From Burkholderia paludis (GTDB lineage Bacteria > Pseudomonadota > Gammaproteobacteria > Burkholderiales > Burkholderiaceae), in the NCBI RefSeq assembly GCF_000732615.1, contig NZ_JPGL01000006.1, positions 1 through 64,000 of the forward strand: 64,000 nucleotides of DNA, in the 5' to 3' direction. Below the pieces are notes generated by a model. The model had not been told where the DNA came from, did no database searches, and worked only from the letters and a program-made list of their open reading frames with translations. A program made the translations under genes and the position numbers. Below, piece after piece: positions 56,555 to 64,000 of this stretch (the first letter of the stretch is position 1; the number at the start of each line of letters is the position of its first letter).

Positions 56555-57496
56555 TCAAAGGCCGGGCAACTGAATCTGCAGGCCGGCCGGGCGATGCTCG
56601 AGGACATCCGTGACTTCGTATTCGGTTTTTGCCCCGTCCGAAGTTTGCCATTGCTGCATTCGGACATTGCAGACCAGTACGTCGCCCTTGCTGAAGCTGA
56701 TCTGACTGTTGTTTACGCGCGACAGGAAGCGGGTATCCGTGATCGCCGCGTGAATCGTCGACGTGCCGTCGTGCAGCCGCTACTGGTTGCCGTCCTTGAA
56801 CGCGAGCGACACGATCGAGAAGGCCATCTTCCGATGCTCGTCGAGGATGAGCGCGTCGGCCTGTTCGGGCGCGTGGAACCACGCAATCTCGCTGCGGGAG
56901 ACTGTTTCGAATATCTCCGTGTCGGTGCCGGCCGCAAACGTCGCGATGCCTTCGCGCGCGAGCGGCGCCAGGACTTGCGCGGTTGCGTTGCGCACGCGGA
57001 TGTCGCGCAGCAGGGTGAGGACGGCCAGGTCGATTTCGAGTGCGTCGCCGTCGACGTGCAGCACCGCGGTGCGATCCTGTATCCGCACTTGCCGGATCGT
57101 GCGCCCGCGCAACCATTTGAGGACGGCGAAGAGCCCCTTTCTCGCCGTCGGCGCGGCGATGCCGAGCGCGGTCAGGATCGTGATCGCATTGGCGAGCGCC
57201 GTGCCGTCGTGGCCGCCCAGCATGTCGCGCATGCGGCCGAGCAGCGGGGGCGCGAGCGTGAAATCGATACCGAAACTGCCGGTCTGGAAGCTGCCGCGCA
57301 CGTTGACCCGCGGCCGCACCCGATCGCCGCACAGCGCCCGGGTCGCGGCGTCGAGCAAATCGCCGATCGCGAGCAGTGCGGGTGCAAGTTCGCGCACGTC
57401 CATCTCGGACGCTTCGAGCGCGGGCCCGTCGTACGTGACGCGAAATCGGCTCATGGCGTCGAAGAGGCCGGGACTGTTGCCATTGCGTGCGGTCAT
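56555..57496 (-). pseudogene. Hypothetical gene split by an in-frame TAG stop
   Basis: The first 238 codons (MTARNGNSPGLFDAMSRFRV to FSIVSLAFKDGNQ) end at TAG (56780-56782). The same frame then continues as clean protein (RLHDGTSTIHAAITDTRFLS, later GDVLVCNVRMQQWQ and TEYEVTDVLEHRPAGLQ) to a TGA at 56555, giving 313 codons in all. The sense of the junction (DGNQ-stop-RLHDGT) suggests an original Trp (TGG) codon. A second start, MSRFRVTYDGP at 57454, is possible. Soluble, no recognised domain. Either a nonsense allele, a sequencing error or suppressed stop. Confidence 0.7.
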
Positions 57497-57807
57497 GCGA
57501 CGTGTTGGCTGGAGACGTGGACGATACCCGAAACGTGTGCTTTCGAATGCCTTTCATGCCAGGCGCAATCGACCGGCCGCGCGGGATTTTGCGCCATCCG
57601 GCCAAGGCGACGCGCTGACGTGTCCCGACAGCGCCTGGAAAATCACGAACTTTTCCGATATGTTCCCGGTCACAACCGCCGGCTTGCGGCCGCGCCGGTG
57701 CGGTGAACGCGTTTCCGGTTTCCGGGATGCCGCGGCCTGCCTCAGTCGGCCTATCATTCGCACATCGCGCACCTGCGGGCCGCAGGCGCAGCACACAGGG
57801 ATTCTCG
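57497..57807. other. Divergent intergenic region, nothing identified
   Basis: About 310 bases between the split gene and the MASE1 gene. Frames in both directions are non-protein-like. A GGATTCTCG segment precedes the MASE1 start. Promoters for both neighbours are expected here. Confidence 0.4.
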
Positions 57808-59100
57808 ATGGACACCAAACGATCGCGGCCGGGCCTCGTCGCCGCGCTGCTCTGGGCGGCGCTGTATCTCGCGACCGGCTACATCTCGCACCAGTTCAAC
57901 GGCCCCGTCCGGCTGACGGGCTACATCTGGCTGCCGGCCGGCGTGACGGTCGGCGCATTCATGCTGCGGCCGGTGCGCGAATGGCCGGCGCTGGCCGGCG
58001 CATTCCTGATCGCGCAGCTCGCGCTGTCCGGCATCGAACAGGGCAGCCTCGTGAACGCGGTGCTGTTCACGGTCGACGAAGTCGGCGCGGCCGCGCTCGC
58101 GGTCTGGCTCGTGCAGCGCGTGCGATTCTCGCTCGAAGGGCTGTACTTCCTGCGCTCGGTGATCCTTGCCGGGCTGATCGCGGGCGTCGTCGGCGCGATC
58201 GGCGGCGCGGCGTGGTACACGGTGGTCAAGGGCGCGCCGTTCCTCGACGTGTGGTCGGTGTGGGCCGCGTGCGATTTCGTCGGCGTGCTGCTGATCACGC
58301 CGGTGCTCGCGTCGTGGTCGCGTTTTCGCGCGCACCGCTCGGGTGACCACGAGCGCTTCGACATCGTGCTCGGCGTCGTCGGGTTCGTGCTGGTCGCGAT
58401 CATTGCGCTCGTGATCTTCGACGGCGACACGTCGCAGAAATTCGGGACGGGCGCCGGCTTCGCCCTGACCTACGTGCCGTTGTTCCTGACCGTCGCGGTG
58501 ACGTTGCTGCTCGGCGGCCGCGCGGGCTCGTCGTCGGTGCTGGTGCTCGCGCTGATCGTGATCCGGCAGACCGCGCAGGGTGACGGCCCGTTCTCGTCGT
58601 TCCACGAGCACTACGGCAACGCGTTGCTCGAGGCGCAGCTCTACCTAGCGGTCACGTCGCTGCTGGTGCTGGCCGTGAGCACGCTGAAGACGACGCGCGA
58701 ACGCGTGCACGAGCACGCGGCGGTGCTGCAGAACAACATGGAACTCGCGCTCGCGAGCGCCGGCCAGATCGCGTACGTGCTCGATCCGGCGTCGGGCCGG
58801 ATCGAGTGGAGCGGCGACGTCGAGCGCGTGTTCGGCGTCGGCGTGGCCGCGGCGCAGATCGCGAGCGTGCCGCTCGTGCTCGAACGCGTGCGGCCGGGCG
58901 ACCGCGAGGCCCTGCGCGACTACTGGAATGCGGAGATCGCGGGCGAGGATCGCGCCTCGCTGTCGCTGCGCGTCGTGCAGCGCGACGGCGGCACGCAGGC
59001 GATCACCGATCACGGTGCGCCGCTGCTCGATTCGAACGTCGACGTGACGGTGGTCGCGGGCGTCTGGCAGATCGAGCGTGTATGGCCGGCGGACGAATGA
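57808..59100 (+). CDS. MASE1 membrane sensor with PAS-like domain, no output domain seen
   Basis: 430-aa protein. Residues about 1-300 form a MASE1-type sensor of some eight to nine membrane segments (TGYISHQFNGPVRLTGYIW, WLPAGVTVGAFMLRP, AACDFVGVLLITPVL). After a short helix (TLKTTRERVHEHAAVLQN) a PAS-like domain follows (ALASAGQIAYVLDPASGRIE to the end). MASE1 proteins normally carry GGDEF, EAL or histidine-kinase output, but this one ends at WPADE just before the next gene. It may signal through a partner. Start MDTKRSRPG; gene spaced 13 bp before a hydrolase. Confidence 0.82.
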   Translation: MDTKRSRPGLVAALLWAALYLATGYISHQFNGPVRLTGYIWLPAGVTVGAFMLRPVREWPALAGAFLIAQLALSGIEQGSLVNAVLFTVDEVGAAALAVWLVQRVRFSLEGLYFLRSVILAGLIAGVVGAIGGAAWYTVVKGAPFLDVWSVWAACDFVGVLLITPVLASWSRFRAHRSGDHERFDIVLGVVGFVLVAIIALVIFDGDTSQKFGTGAGFALTYVPLFLTVAVTLLLGGRAGSSSVLVLALIVIRQTAQGDGPFSSFHEHYGNALLEAQLYLAVTSLLVLAVSTLKTTRERVHEHAAVLQNNMELALASAGQIAYVLDPASGRIEWSGDVERVFGVGVAAAQIASVPLVLERVRPGDREALRDYWNAEIAGEDRASLSLRVVQRDGGTQAITDHGAPLLDSNVDVTVVAGVWQIERVWPADE

Positions 59101-59113
59101 GCGGGGACGCGCG

Positions 59114-59929
59114 ATGACGGGCCGCACGGCCGTGCTGCTGATCCACGGGCTCGGCGGCACGCAATACGATCTCGGTTCGCTGCACAAGGCGATGCGGCGT
59201 GCGGGCGGCGATACGCACATGATCACGCTGCCGGGGCACGGCACGCGCCCCGAGGATCTGGTCGGCGTGCGCGCGGAGGCGTGGCTCGACGCGGTGACCG
59301 AGCAGTATCGCGCGCTGGCGAGCGAGTACGACACGCTGCATGTCGCGGGCATGTGCATGGGCGCGCTGGTCGCGCTGCTGCTGTGCCACCGCGTGCAGCA
59401 TGCGCGCGGCCGGCTCGCGTTGCTGGCCACGCCGGTGTTCATCGACGGCTGGTCGACGCCGTGGTACCGGGCGTTGCGGCACGTGCTGTATCGCGTGCCG
59501 GGCGTCGCGGAACGGATGCGCGTCGAGGAGGGCGATCCGTTCGGCATCAAGAACGCGACGATCCGCGCGATCGTGAAGAAGAAGTTCGAACGGGAGGACA
59601 GTTTTCACTATGCGTGGGTGCCGCTCGCGTGCGTGCGGCAGGTCGACCGGATGCGCGACTGGGCGCTCGAGGCCGCGGCCGGCACGCCGAGCCCGACGCT
59701 CGTGCTGCATGCGCGCGAGGACGAACTGACGAGCCTGCGCTCGGCCGATTTCCTGCTCGAGAAAATGCCCGACGCGCGCGGGATCGTGCTGGAGAACAGC
59801 TATCACATGATCTGTGCCGACAACGATCGCGACGACGTCGCGCGGCACGTGCTCGAATTCTTCGGGTTCGATCCGCTGCATGCGGTGAGTCCGGCGATGG
59901 CGCGCAGGATGGGGCGGCCGCAGTCGTGA
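59114..59929 (+). CDS. Alpha/beta hydrolase with cysteine at the nucleophile position
   Basis: 271-aa hydrolase of the monoacylglycerol-lipase/carboxylesterase kind: VLLIHGLGGTQYDLGSLHKA near the N-terminus, ITLPGHGTRPEDLVG, then LHVAGMCMGALVALL where the elbow G-x-S-x-G is GMCMGA (Cys near residue 81). Acid ARAEDELTS-type segment (HAREDELTSL) and late His (ENSYHMICAD) are in place. Cys nucleophiles occur in dienelactone hydrolases and acyltransferases of this fold, so it may be an acyltransferase. It follows the MASE1 gene by 13 bp and is probably co-transcribed. Confidence 0.82.
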   Translation: MTGRTAVLLIHGLGGTQYDLGSLHKAMRRAGGDTHMITLPGHGTRPEDLVGVRAEAWLDAVTEQYRALASEYDTLHVAGMCMGALVALLLCHRVQHARGRLALLATPVFIDGWSTPWYRALRHVLYRVPGVAERMRVEEGDPFGIKNATIRAIVKKKFEREDSFHYAWVPLACVRQVDRMRDWALEAAAGTPSPTLVLHAREDELTSLRSADFLLEKMPDARGIVLENSYHMICADNDRDDVARHVLEFFGFDPLHAVSPAMARRMGRPQS

Positions 59930-60106
59930 GGGACGGGGCGGTGGCGAGGTTGAGGCCATGATGACGCACCCGGTGGTCCCGAGCGACGCCCGGCCGGCGG
60001 GATCATGAACCGGCTCGAAGCACTTCCGTCATGACGGACATGACGGAAGTGGCGGCGAACCTGCCGGACAGAACCGCGTGCGGCAAGATCCCGGATCGCG
60101 GCGCGG

Positions 60107-60394
60107 TCAGTCGTACTCGATACGGGAAGCGAAGGACGGGTATTGCCGCGCCATGTCCTGCAGGCAGTCGTTCATCAGCTTCGCGTCGTGGGGAAAGCGG
60201 CGTTCGAATTCATGCCAACCGTTCAGCCGGAGCACGTGCGGCATCTCGACGAGCGCGGTAATCGCATCCCAGAACGCATTCCAGTTACTGCCGTACCAGC
60301 CCGGGAAACCCAGTTTCTCCATCAGCCGTCCGTGCAGCTGGGCGGTTGATTCGATATCGCCCAATTCAATTTCCACCAGCGTGTTGCGTGTCAT
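60107..60394 (-). CDS. Barstar-family protein
   Basis: 95-aa protein of the barnase-inhibitor fold: MTRNTLVEIELGDIESTAQL, then LGFPGWYGSNWNAFWDAITA with the conserved YG-N-W motif, and a C-terminal aromatic helix. An in-frame ATG at 60466 would add 24 residues. Barstars neutralise barnase-type RNases as immunity proteins, but no RNase or secretion gene is nearby, so this is an orphan. 59930-60106 is intergenic with nothing notable. Confidence 0.84.
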   Translation of the reverse strand: MTRNTLVEIELGDIESTAQLHGRLMEKLGFPGWYGSNWNAFWDAITALVEMPHVLRLNGWHEFERRFPHDAKLMNDCLQDMARQYPSFASRIEYD

Positions 60395-60609
60395 CAGGAT
60401 CTCCGACGGATCGGCTGCGCAATACACGTATCCGGATCCACGCGAAGCATGATAACGCGCGGTCAACGGCGGGCCGGCCGTCGTTCGGCCTGCCCGCGAA
60501 ACGGCGTCGTCCTGGCGTCACGTCCGGCGACACGCAGCGAATCCGGCCATGGCGCGCCGGTTGCAGCAGCGCGCTCCGTGACGGCGACGCACCCGTGCCG
60601 CTCCGGACG

Positions 60610-61650
60610 TCAGGTCGGGCCGACGGCCTGCACCGTATCCGGCCGCCGGGCGATCCGCTCGCGGATTTCCGGCGCGGCCAGGCACGTGGCCACGGCTTCG
60701 TAGCCGGGTGCGCCCGGGTAGGGCGCCACGCGCGAAGGCGGGCTGTGATTGGCCGGGCACAGGATGATCGATTCGTCCGGGCCGACGGCCGACAGATCGA
60801 GGATCGACGACGAGCGCGTGAGCAGGAACAACGGCCGCGCGACGGCGGCGGCGCGTTCGCGCAGCAGGGCAATCAGTGCCTGCTGCGTGGGCTGGTCGAG
60901 ATCCTGCTCGATCATGTCGACGACCAGCGCGCGCGGGCCGTCGGCTTCCAGGCTGGCGAGCAGCGCGGTCAATGCCGCCGACGGCGTCGCGCCCCGGCCG
61001 GCGAGCGATGCCGACACGCGGTCGACGCGCGACTTCAGCGCGGGATCGGCACGCAGCGCGTCGCGGGCCGCCGCGCCGTCGCATTCCAGCCGGTCGAGGC
61101 CGACGAACGCCGCGCCGGGCAGCGCCTCGGCGAGCCGGAGCGCCAGCCGTGTCTTGCCGCTGCCCAGCGAACCGATGATGTAGTTCAACGGACGGATATC
61201 GCGACACTCGAACCACTCGCCGCCCCACGGCCACGGCAGGCTGAACGCGACGCCGGCGCCGCCGTCGTCGAGCAGCCGCGTCAGTTCGCCGTCGGCCGGC
61301 ATCCGGCCGCGCGCCAGGCCGGCACGGATAGCACGCAGCTTGTCGACCTTGCGCACGAGATCCCGGATGCCATGGTCGAGCGCCGCTTCGTGAGCCGCCA
61401 GTGCATCGTCGAGGCCGCGCGCGTCGCCGTCGAGCACGCTTGCTACCTGCGCGAGACCGAGGCCGAGCGCGCGCAGCGCCGCGATGTCGGCCGCGCGCGC
61501 GAGGTCGTCCGGGCCGTAGGCGCGGTATCCGGCCGGCGTGCGCGCCGGCGTGACGAGGCCGTGCCGCTCGTACAGCCGCAGCGCCTTGATCGAGACGCCG
61601 AGCCGGGCGGCGGCGGCCGATGCGTTCAAACGGGGCGTGGACGTGCCCAT
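60610..61650 (-). CDS. MerR-type regulator fused to a P-loop ATPase
   Basis: 346-aa fusion. Residues about 10-120 form a MerR winged helix and coiled coil (ARLGVSIKALRLYERHGLVT, TPAGYRAYGPDDLARAADIA, LGLGLAQVASVLDG). A second domain follows: Walker A IIGSLGSGKTRLALRLAEA (near 178-195), a Walker B-like LVVDMIEQDLDQPTQ and LFLLTRSSSILDL, plus a C-terminal segment with CPANHSPPSR. The ATPase resembles AAA/ABC-like P-loop proteins whose substrate is not known. Start MGTSTPRLNAS. No target gene is obvious; it may sense a nucleotide-linked or translocation state. Confidence 0.75.
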   Translation of the reverse strand: MGTSTPRLNASAAAARLGVSIKALRLYERHGLVTPARTPAGYRAYGPDDLARAADIAALRALGLGLAQVASVLDGDARGLDDALAAHEAALDHGIRDLVRKVDKLRAIRAGLARGRMPADGELTRLLDDGGAGVAFSLPWPWGGEWFECRDIRPLNYIIGSLGSGKTRLALRLAEALPGAAFVGLDRLECDGAAARDALRADPALKSRVDRVSASLAGRGATPSAALTALLASLEADGPRALVVDMIEQDLDQPTQQALIALLRERAAAVARPLFLLTRSSSILDLSAVGPDESIILCPANHSPPSRVAPYPGAPGYEAVATCLAAPEIRERIARRPDTVQAVGPT

Positions 61651-61758
61651 CCGTCACCTCTCTCTACGGTCGATTCGTGACGACCAGCATAAAGGCGATC
61701 CCAAGGGCCGGGTCAAGCACGAGCGTGCGTGAACGGACGAAGCCGTGGCTGCGCCGCC

Positions 61759-62152
61759 TGTCAGCCGAGGGACGCGAATCCGTCGCGCTGCGCATGAGCG
61801 GGCTGGCTACCCGGTCGCAGTGGAATCGGGTGCGACCGTTGCGGTGGCGGTCGGCTTGCCGCTGGCGATCGATGCAGGCGGTTGTCAGGCGACGGACGCG
61901 AACCCGCCGCGCTGCGCACGAGGGGGCTGGCCACCCAGCCACCCGGCCGCGGTGGAATCGGGTGCGACCGTTGCGGTGGCGGTCGGCTTGCCGCTGGCGA
62001 TCGATGCAGGCGGTTGTCAGCCGACGGACGCAAGCCCGCAGCGTCGCGCACTAGCGGGCCGGGCCGGCCACCCGGCGACCCGGCCGCAGCGAAATCGGGC
62101 GCGACCGTCGCGGTGGCGGTTGGCTTGCCGCCGCCGGCGATCGAGCCGGGCG
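61759..62152. repeat. Three-copy tandem repeat of about 124-138 bp
   Basis: Copies begin at 61759, 61883 and 62015, each opening TGTCAG followed by a GGACGC-like word. A 69-base run is identical between 61820-61888 and 61952-62020; the third copy is more diverged. No start-to-stop gene of convincing composition spans it. It lies between the MerR-ATPase start and the amidohydrolase stop, so it belongs to the 3' flank of the latter and could be copy-number variable. Confidence 0.85.
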
Positions 62153-62155
62153 GCG

Positions 62156-63115
62156 TTATCCGCGTGCGGCCCGCTGCAACGCATCCGGCGCGATCCGGTA
62201 GACCCGCAGCGCGTTGTCATGCCAGATCGCGCGGCGCGCCGCCTCGTCGAGATGCGTCATTGCGCGCGCAAACGTACGCAGCAGCACGGGATAAGTCACG
62301 CGCAGCCCGGCCACCGGGAAGTTGCTCGCGAACAGGCAGCGCTGCCAGCCGAAGATCGCGATCGTGTCGCGGATGATCCGCGCGTTGTCCGCGTCGTTCC
62401 ACACCGCGTCGCGCAGGCCGAGTTCGGAAATCTTCACGGCAACGCGCGGCGATGCGGCGAGCGCTTCCATGCCGCTGCGCCATTGCGTCAGCCCCGCTTC
62501 CGAGCGATCCCACGGCAGTCCCGCATGTTCGAGCACGACGTCGACCGCGGGGGCCTCGGCGAGCAGCGCGGCCGCGTCGCCGAGATGCCAGGACGGCACG
62601 CGCAGATCCCAGCTCAGGCAATGCTCGGCGAGGCGCGCCAGCGCGACCGGCCAGCGCGGATCGCGCAGCGTGCCCGGCCCGTCGACGCGCGCATCCGGCG
62701 CGGCCGCGGTGCGCGGCTTGAAGCGCACGCCGCGCACCAGCGGCCATGCGGCCTGTTCGGCGAGCCGTTCGTCCGCGTCGCCGGCCAGCAGGTCGACCCA
62801 CGCGACCACGGCCGACGGCAGCCCGTGCGTTTCCGCGACCTCGTGCAGCCAGCGCGTTTCCGCCAGCGCCTCGTCGCGCGCGCGTTCGGCCTCGACGTGC
62901 ACGCTGGCGACGATCGGCGCACCTTGCGCCGCATGCCGGAACGCGGCCACGTCGAAATCGCGGCACAGCGCCGCGTAGTCGCCGAACATGAAGCGCGCCG
63001 GATCGTATTGCGCCTGCAGCCACGGATAGTGCGCGCCCGCATCGAGCCGCCACAGATGGTGATGCGCATCGACGAGCGCATCGGGCAGGCCGTCCGCCGG
63101 CGAACCGTCGCGCAT
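62156..63115 (-). CDS. Amidohydrolase family protein (COG3618-type)
   Basis: 319-aa TIM-barrel hydrolase. N-terminal metal motif VDAHHHLWRLDAGAHYPWLQ (His-x-His near residue 18), then VASVHVEAERARDE, VVLEHAGLPWD and the C-terminal CLFASNFPVAGLRVTY with the expected late catalytic region. Family members hydrolyse lactones of rare sugars or aromatic lactones such as 2-pyrone-4,6-dicarboxylate. Start at ATG 63115. The upstream gene ends 1 base after this ATG region (ATGACATG-type overlap), so the two are translationally coupled. Confidence 0.82.
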   Translation of the reverse strand: MRDGSPADGLPDALVDAHHHLWRLDAGAHYPWLQAQYDPARFMFGDYAALCRDFDVAAFRHAAQGAPIVASVHVEAERARDEALAETRWLHEVAETHGLPSAVVAWVDLLAGDADERLAEQAAWPLVRGVRFKPRTAAAPDARVDGPGTLRDPRWPVALARLAEHCLSWDLRVPSWHLGDAAALLAEAPAVDVVLEHAGLPWDRSEAGLTQWRSGMEALAASPRVAVKISELGLRDAVWNDADNARIIRDTIAIFGWQRCLFASNFPVAGLRVTYPVLLRTFARAMTHLDEAARRAIWHDNALRVYRIAPDALQRAARG

Positions 63116-63116
63116 G

Positions 63117-64000
63117 TCAGCGCGCTCCGGCGAGCACGTACGACGCATCGGGTTCGCGCAGCGTCGCGAGCGCGCCGACGAAGCGCCAGGTGTCGAGATC
63201 GAGTTCGCGCACGTAGTCGTCCTGGAACGACACGTACGCGACGCGCCGCGACGGATGGAACGACAGCGCGGTCGGGTTCGCGGGCAGCGCGATGCGCTCG
63301 ATCTCCTCGAGCTGGCGCGCATCGAACACGGAGATCGACCGTTCGCCCGAATTGGTCAGCAGCAGCAGGTCGCGGCCGTCCGGCGCGCTCGTCCGGTAGA
63401 TGCGGTTCGGATCGCTGCGCGTCTTGACGCGGCGGCCGCAGGTCATCGTCTCCGTGTCGATCTCGACCAGCGTGTCGTCGCCGCGATTCGCGACGAACAG
63501 CGTGCGCTCGTCGCCCGACAGCGCATTGCCTTCGGGGCGCGGGCCGGGCATCACCGCGCGCGGCGCGACCGTCGCGTCGCGCGGATGGAACTGCGTGACC
63601 GTGTTCGACAGCAGGTGCACGCCGTACGCGCGGCTCGCGTCGCGCGTGAGCGTGACGAGGTGCGTCTTCACGCCGCCGGACGGCACGGCCATGTTCGGCA
63701 CGGGCTGGCGGGTCGGCTCGTCGAACACGAGCAGCATGTCGTGCGCCTCGCTCATCGCATACAGCCGGCCGTCGCGGTCGGTCGCCATCCCGTGCGGCCG
63801 GTAGTACGGCCACAGGTCGAGCATGCGCGTGTGGGTGCGGGCGACGAGGTCGATCTCGGCGATGCGGTGATCGCCTTCATGGCCGCGCGACCACGCGGTC
63901 TCGATCCCGAAGATGCCGACGTACGCGTAGCGCTCGTTCACGTCGACGGTGAACTCGTGCGGGAAGTTCGGCAGCACGACGTGCTTGAGCGCGGTTTTCG
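63117..64000 (-). CDS. Beta-propeller (YncE/SMP-30-like) protein, 5' end beyond the window
   Basis: At least 294 aa visible; the frame stays open to the right edge, so the N-terminus is missing. Repeating blades are evident (YRPHGMATDRDGRLYAMSEA, NALSGDERTLFVANRGDDTL, PTALSFHPSRRVAYVSFQDD), the pattern of a seven-bladed propeller. The stop codon lies next to the amidohydrolase start, so both are one operon, probably a small catabolic unit: a lactonase-like propeller with an amidohydrolase. Whether it is exported cannot be seen. Confidence 0.75.
   Translation of the reverse strand, partial: KTALKHVVLPNFPHEFTVDVNERYAYVGIFGIETAWSRGHEGDHRIAEIDLVARTHTRMLDLWPYYRPHGMATDRDGRLYAMSEAHDMLLVFDEPTRQPVPNMAVPSGGVKTHLVTLTRDASRAYGVHLLSNTVTQFHPRDATVAPRAVMPGPRPEGNALSGDERTLFVANRGDDTLVEIDTETMTCGRRVKTRSDPNRIYRTSAPDGRDLLLLTNSGERSISVFDARQLEEIERIALPANPTALSFHPSRRVAYVSFQDDYVRELDLDTWRFVGALATLREPDASYVLAGAR

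Noticed and set aside
60107..60394. Toxin-antitoxin pair
   Set aside because: No toxin-like gene adjoins the barstar homologue; the surrounding 400 bases contain nothing supported.
61759..62152. CRISPR array
   Set aside because: Units are over 120 bp, nearly contiguous and without unique spacers; no cas genes nearby.
61745..63427. 560-aa plus-strand open frame through the tandem repeat
   Set aside because: Mostly antisense to the amidohydrolase, and the N-terminal part is repeat translation. I kept the repeat as a non-coding feature.

Overview
The window is GC-rich proteobacterial chromosome (about 65% GC by eye, strong G/C third-position preference). Its gene content (ArgP/ArgO, EpsC-type serine acetyltransferase, pobA with pcaIJBDC, DUF2827, many LysR regulators) points to Burkholderia, probably the B. 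cepacia complex. This assignment is inferred from protein character; no search was run.

Layout. 0-7 kb is housekeeping: arginine exporter argO with divergent argP, an Fnr-type regulator with its cysteine cluster, a universal stress protein, two small hypotheticals, a serine acetyltransferase, and a folE/pteridine-reductase-like SDR pair. 7-15 kb is the protocatechuate/4-hydroxybenzoate catabolic cluster: LysR regulator, pobA, a PcaR-like inverted repeat, then pcaI-J-B-D-C and a PcaK-type transporter. pcaHG and pcaR are not in the window. 15-16.2 kb holds a small hypothetical and a LysE-family exporter.

16.3-22.5 kb looks acquired: a TniQ remnant, a phosphotransferase gene overlapped by an unknown gene, fragments of IS6, IS3 and IS256 transposases, a complete exported multicopper oxidase and a DJ-1/PfpI protein resembling isonitrile hydratase. 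A 17-bp terminal-repeat-like sequence occurs in the same orientation near both edges. 22.5-26.1 kb carries a DUF2827 protein, a GlxA-type regulator and a VOC protein.

26.7-43.4 kb is the most striking part: a formaldehyde-defence block. An eight-gene run on the minus strand (frmR, frmA, gfa, DUF3422, fghA, type II NADH dehydrogenase, rarA, class II uvrA) starts at a FrmR-like operator. Upstream is a ZIP transporter gene overlapping gshA, preceded by a second, 16/19-identical operator. A LysR gene and a divergent uvrB paralogue complete it. Together the genes would make glutathione, oxidise formaldehyde to formate through glutathione adducts, reoxidise NADH and repair DNA damage.

43.5-64 kb is ordinary accessory genome: LysR/MFS pair, RBBP9-like hydrolase, Lrp regulator, TetR regulator with a promoter-embedded palindrome before an isomerase/hydrolase operon, a three-gene polysaccharide cluster, a GltP-type symporter, a parvulin, a GNAT enzyme, a gene split by an in-frame TAG, a MASE1 protein without a recognisable output domain, a barstar-like protein, a MerR-ATPase fusion, a three-copy tandem repeat, and an amidohydrolase coupled to a beta-propeller protein that runs off the right edge. 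No tRNA, rRNA or CRISPR array was seen.
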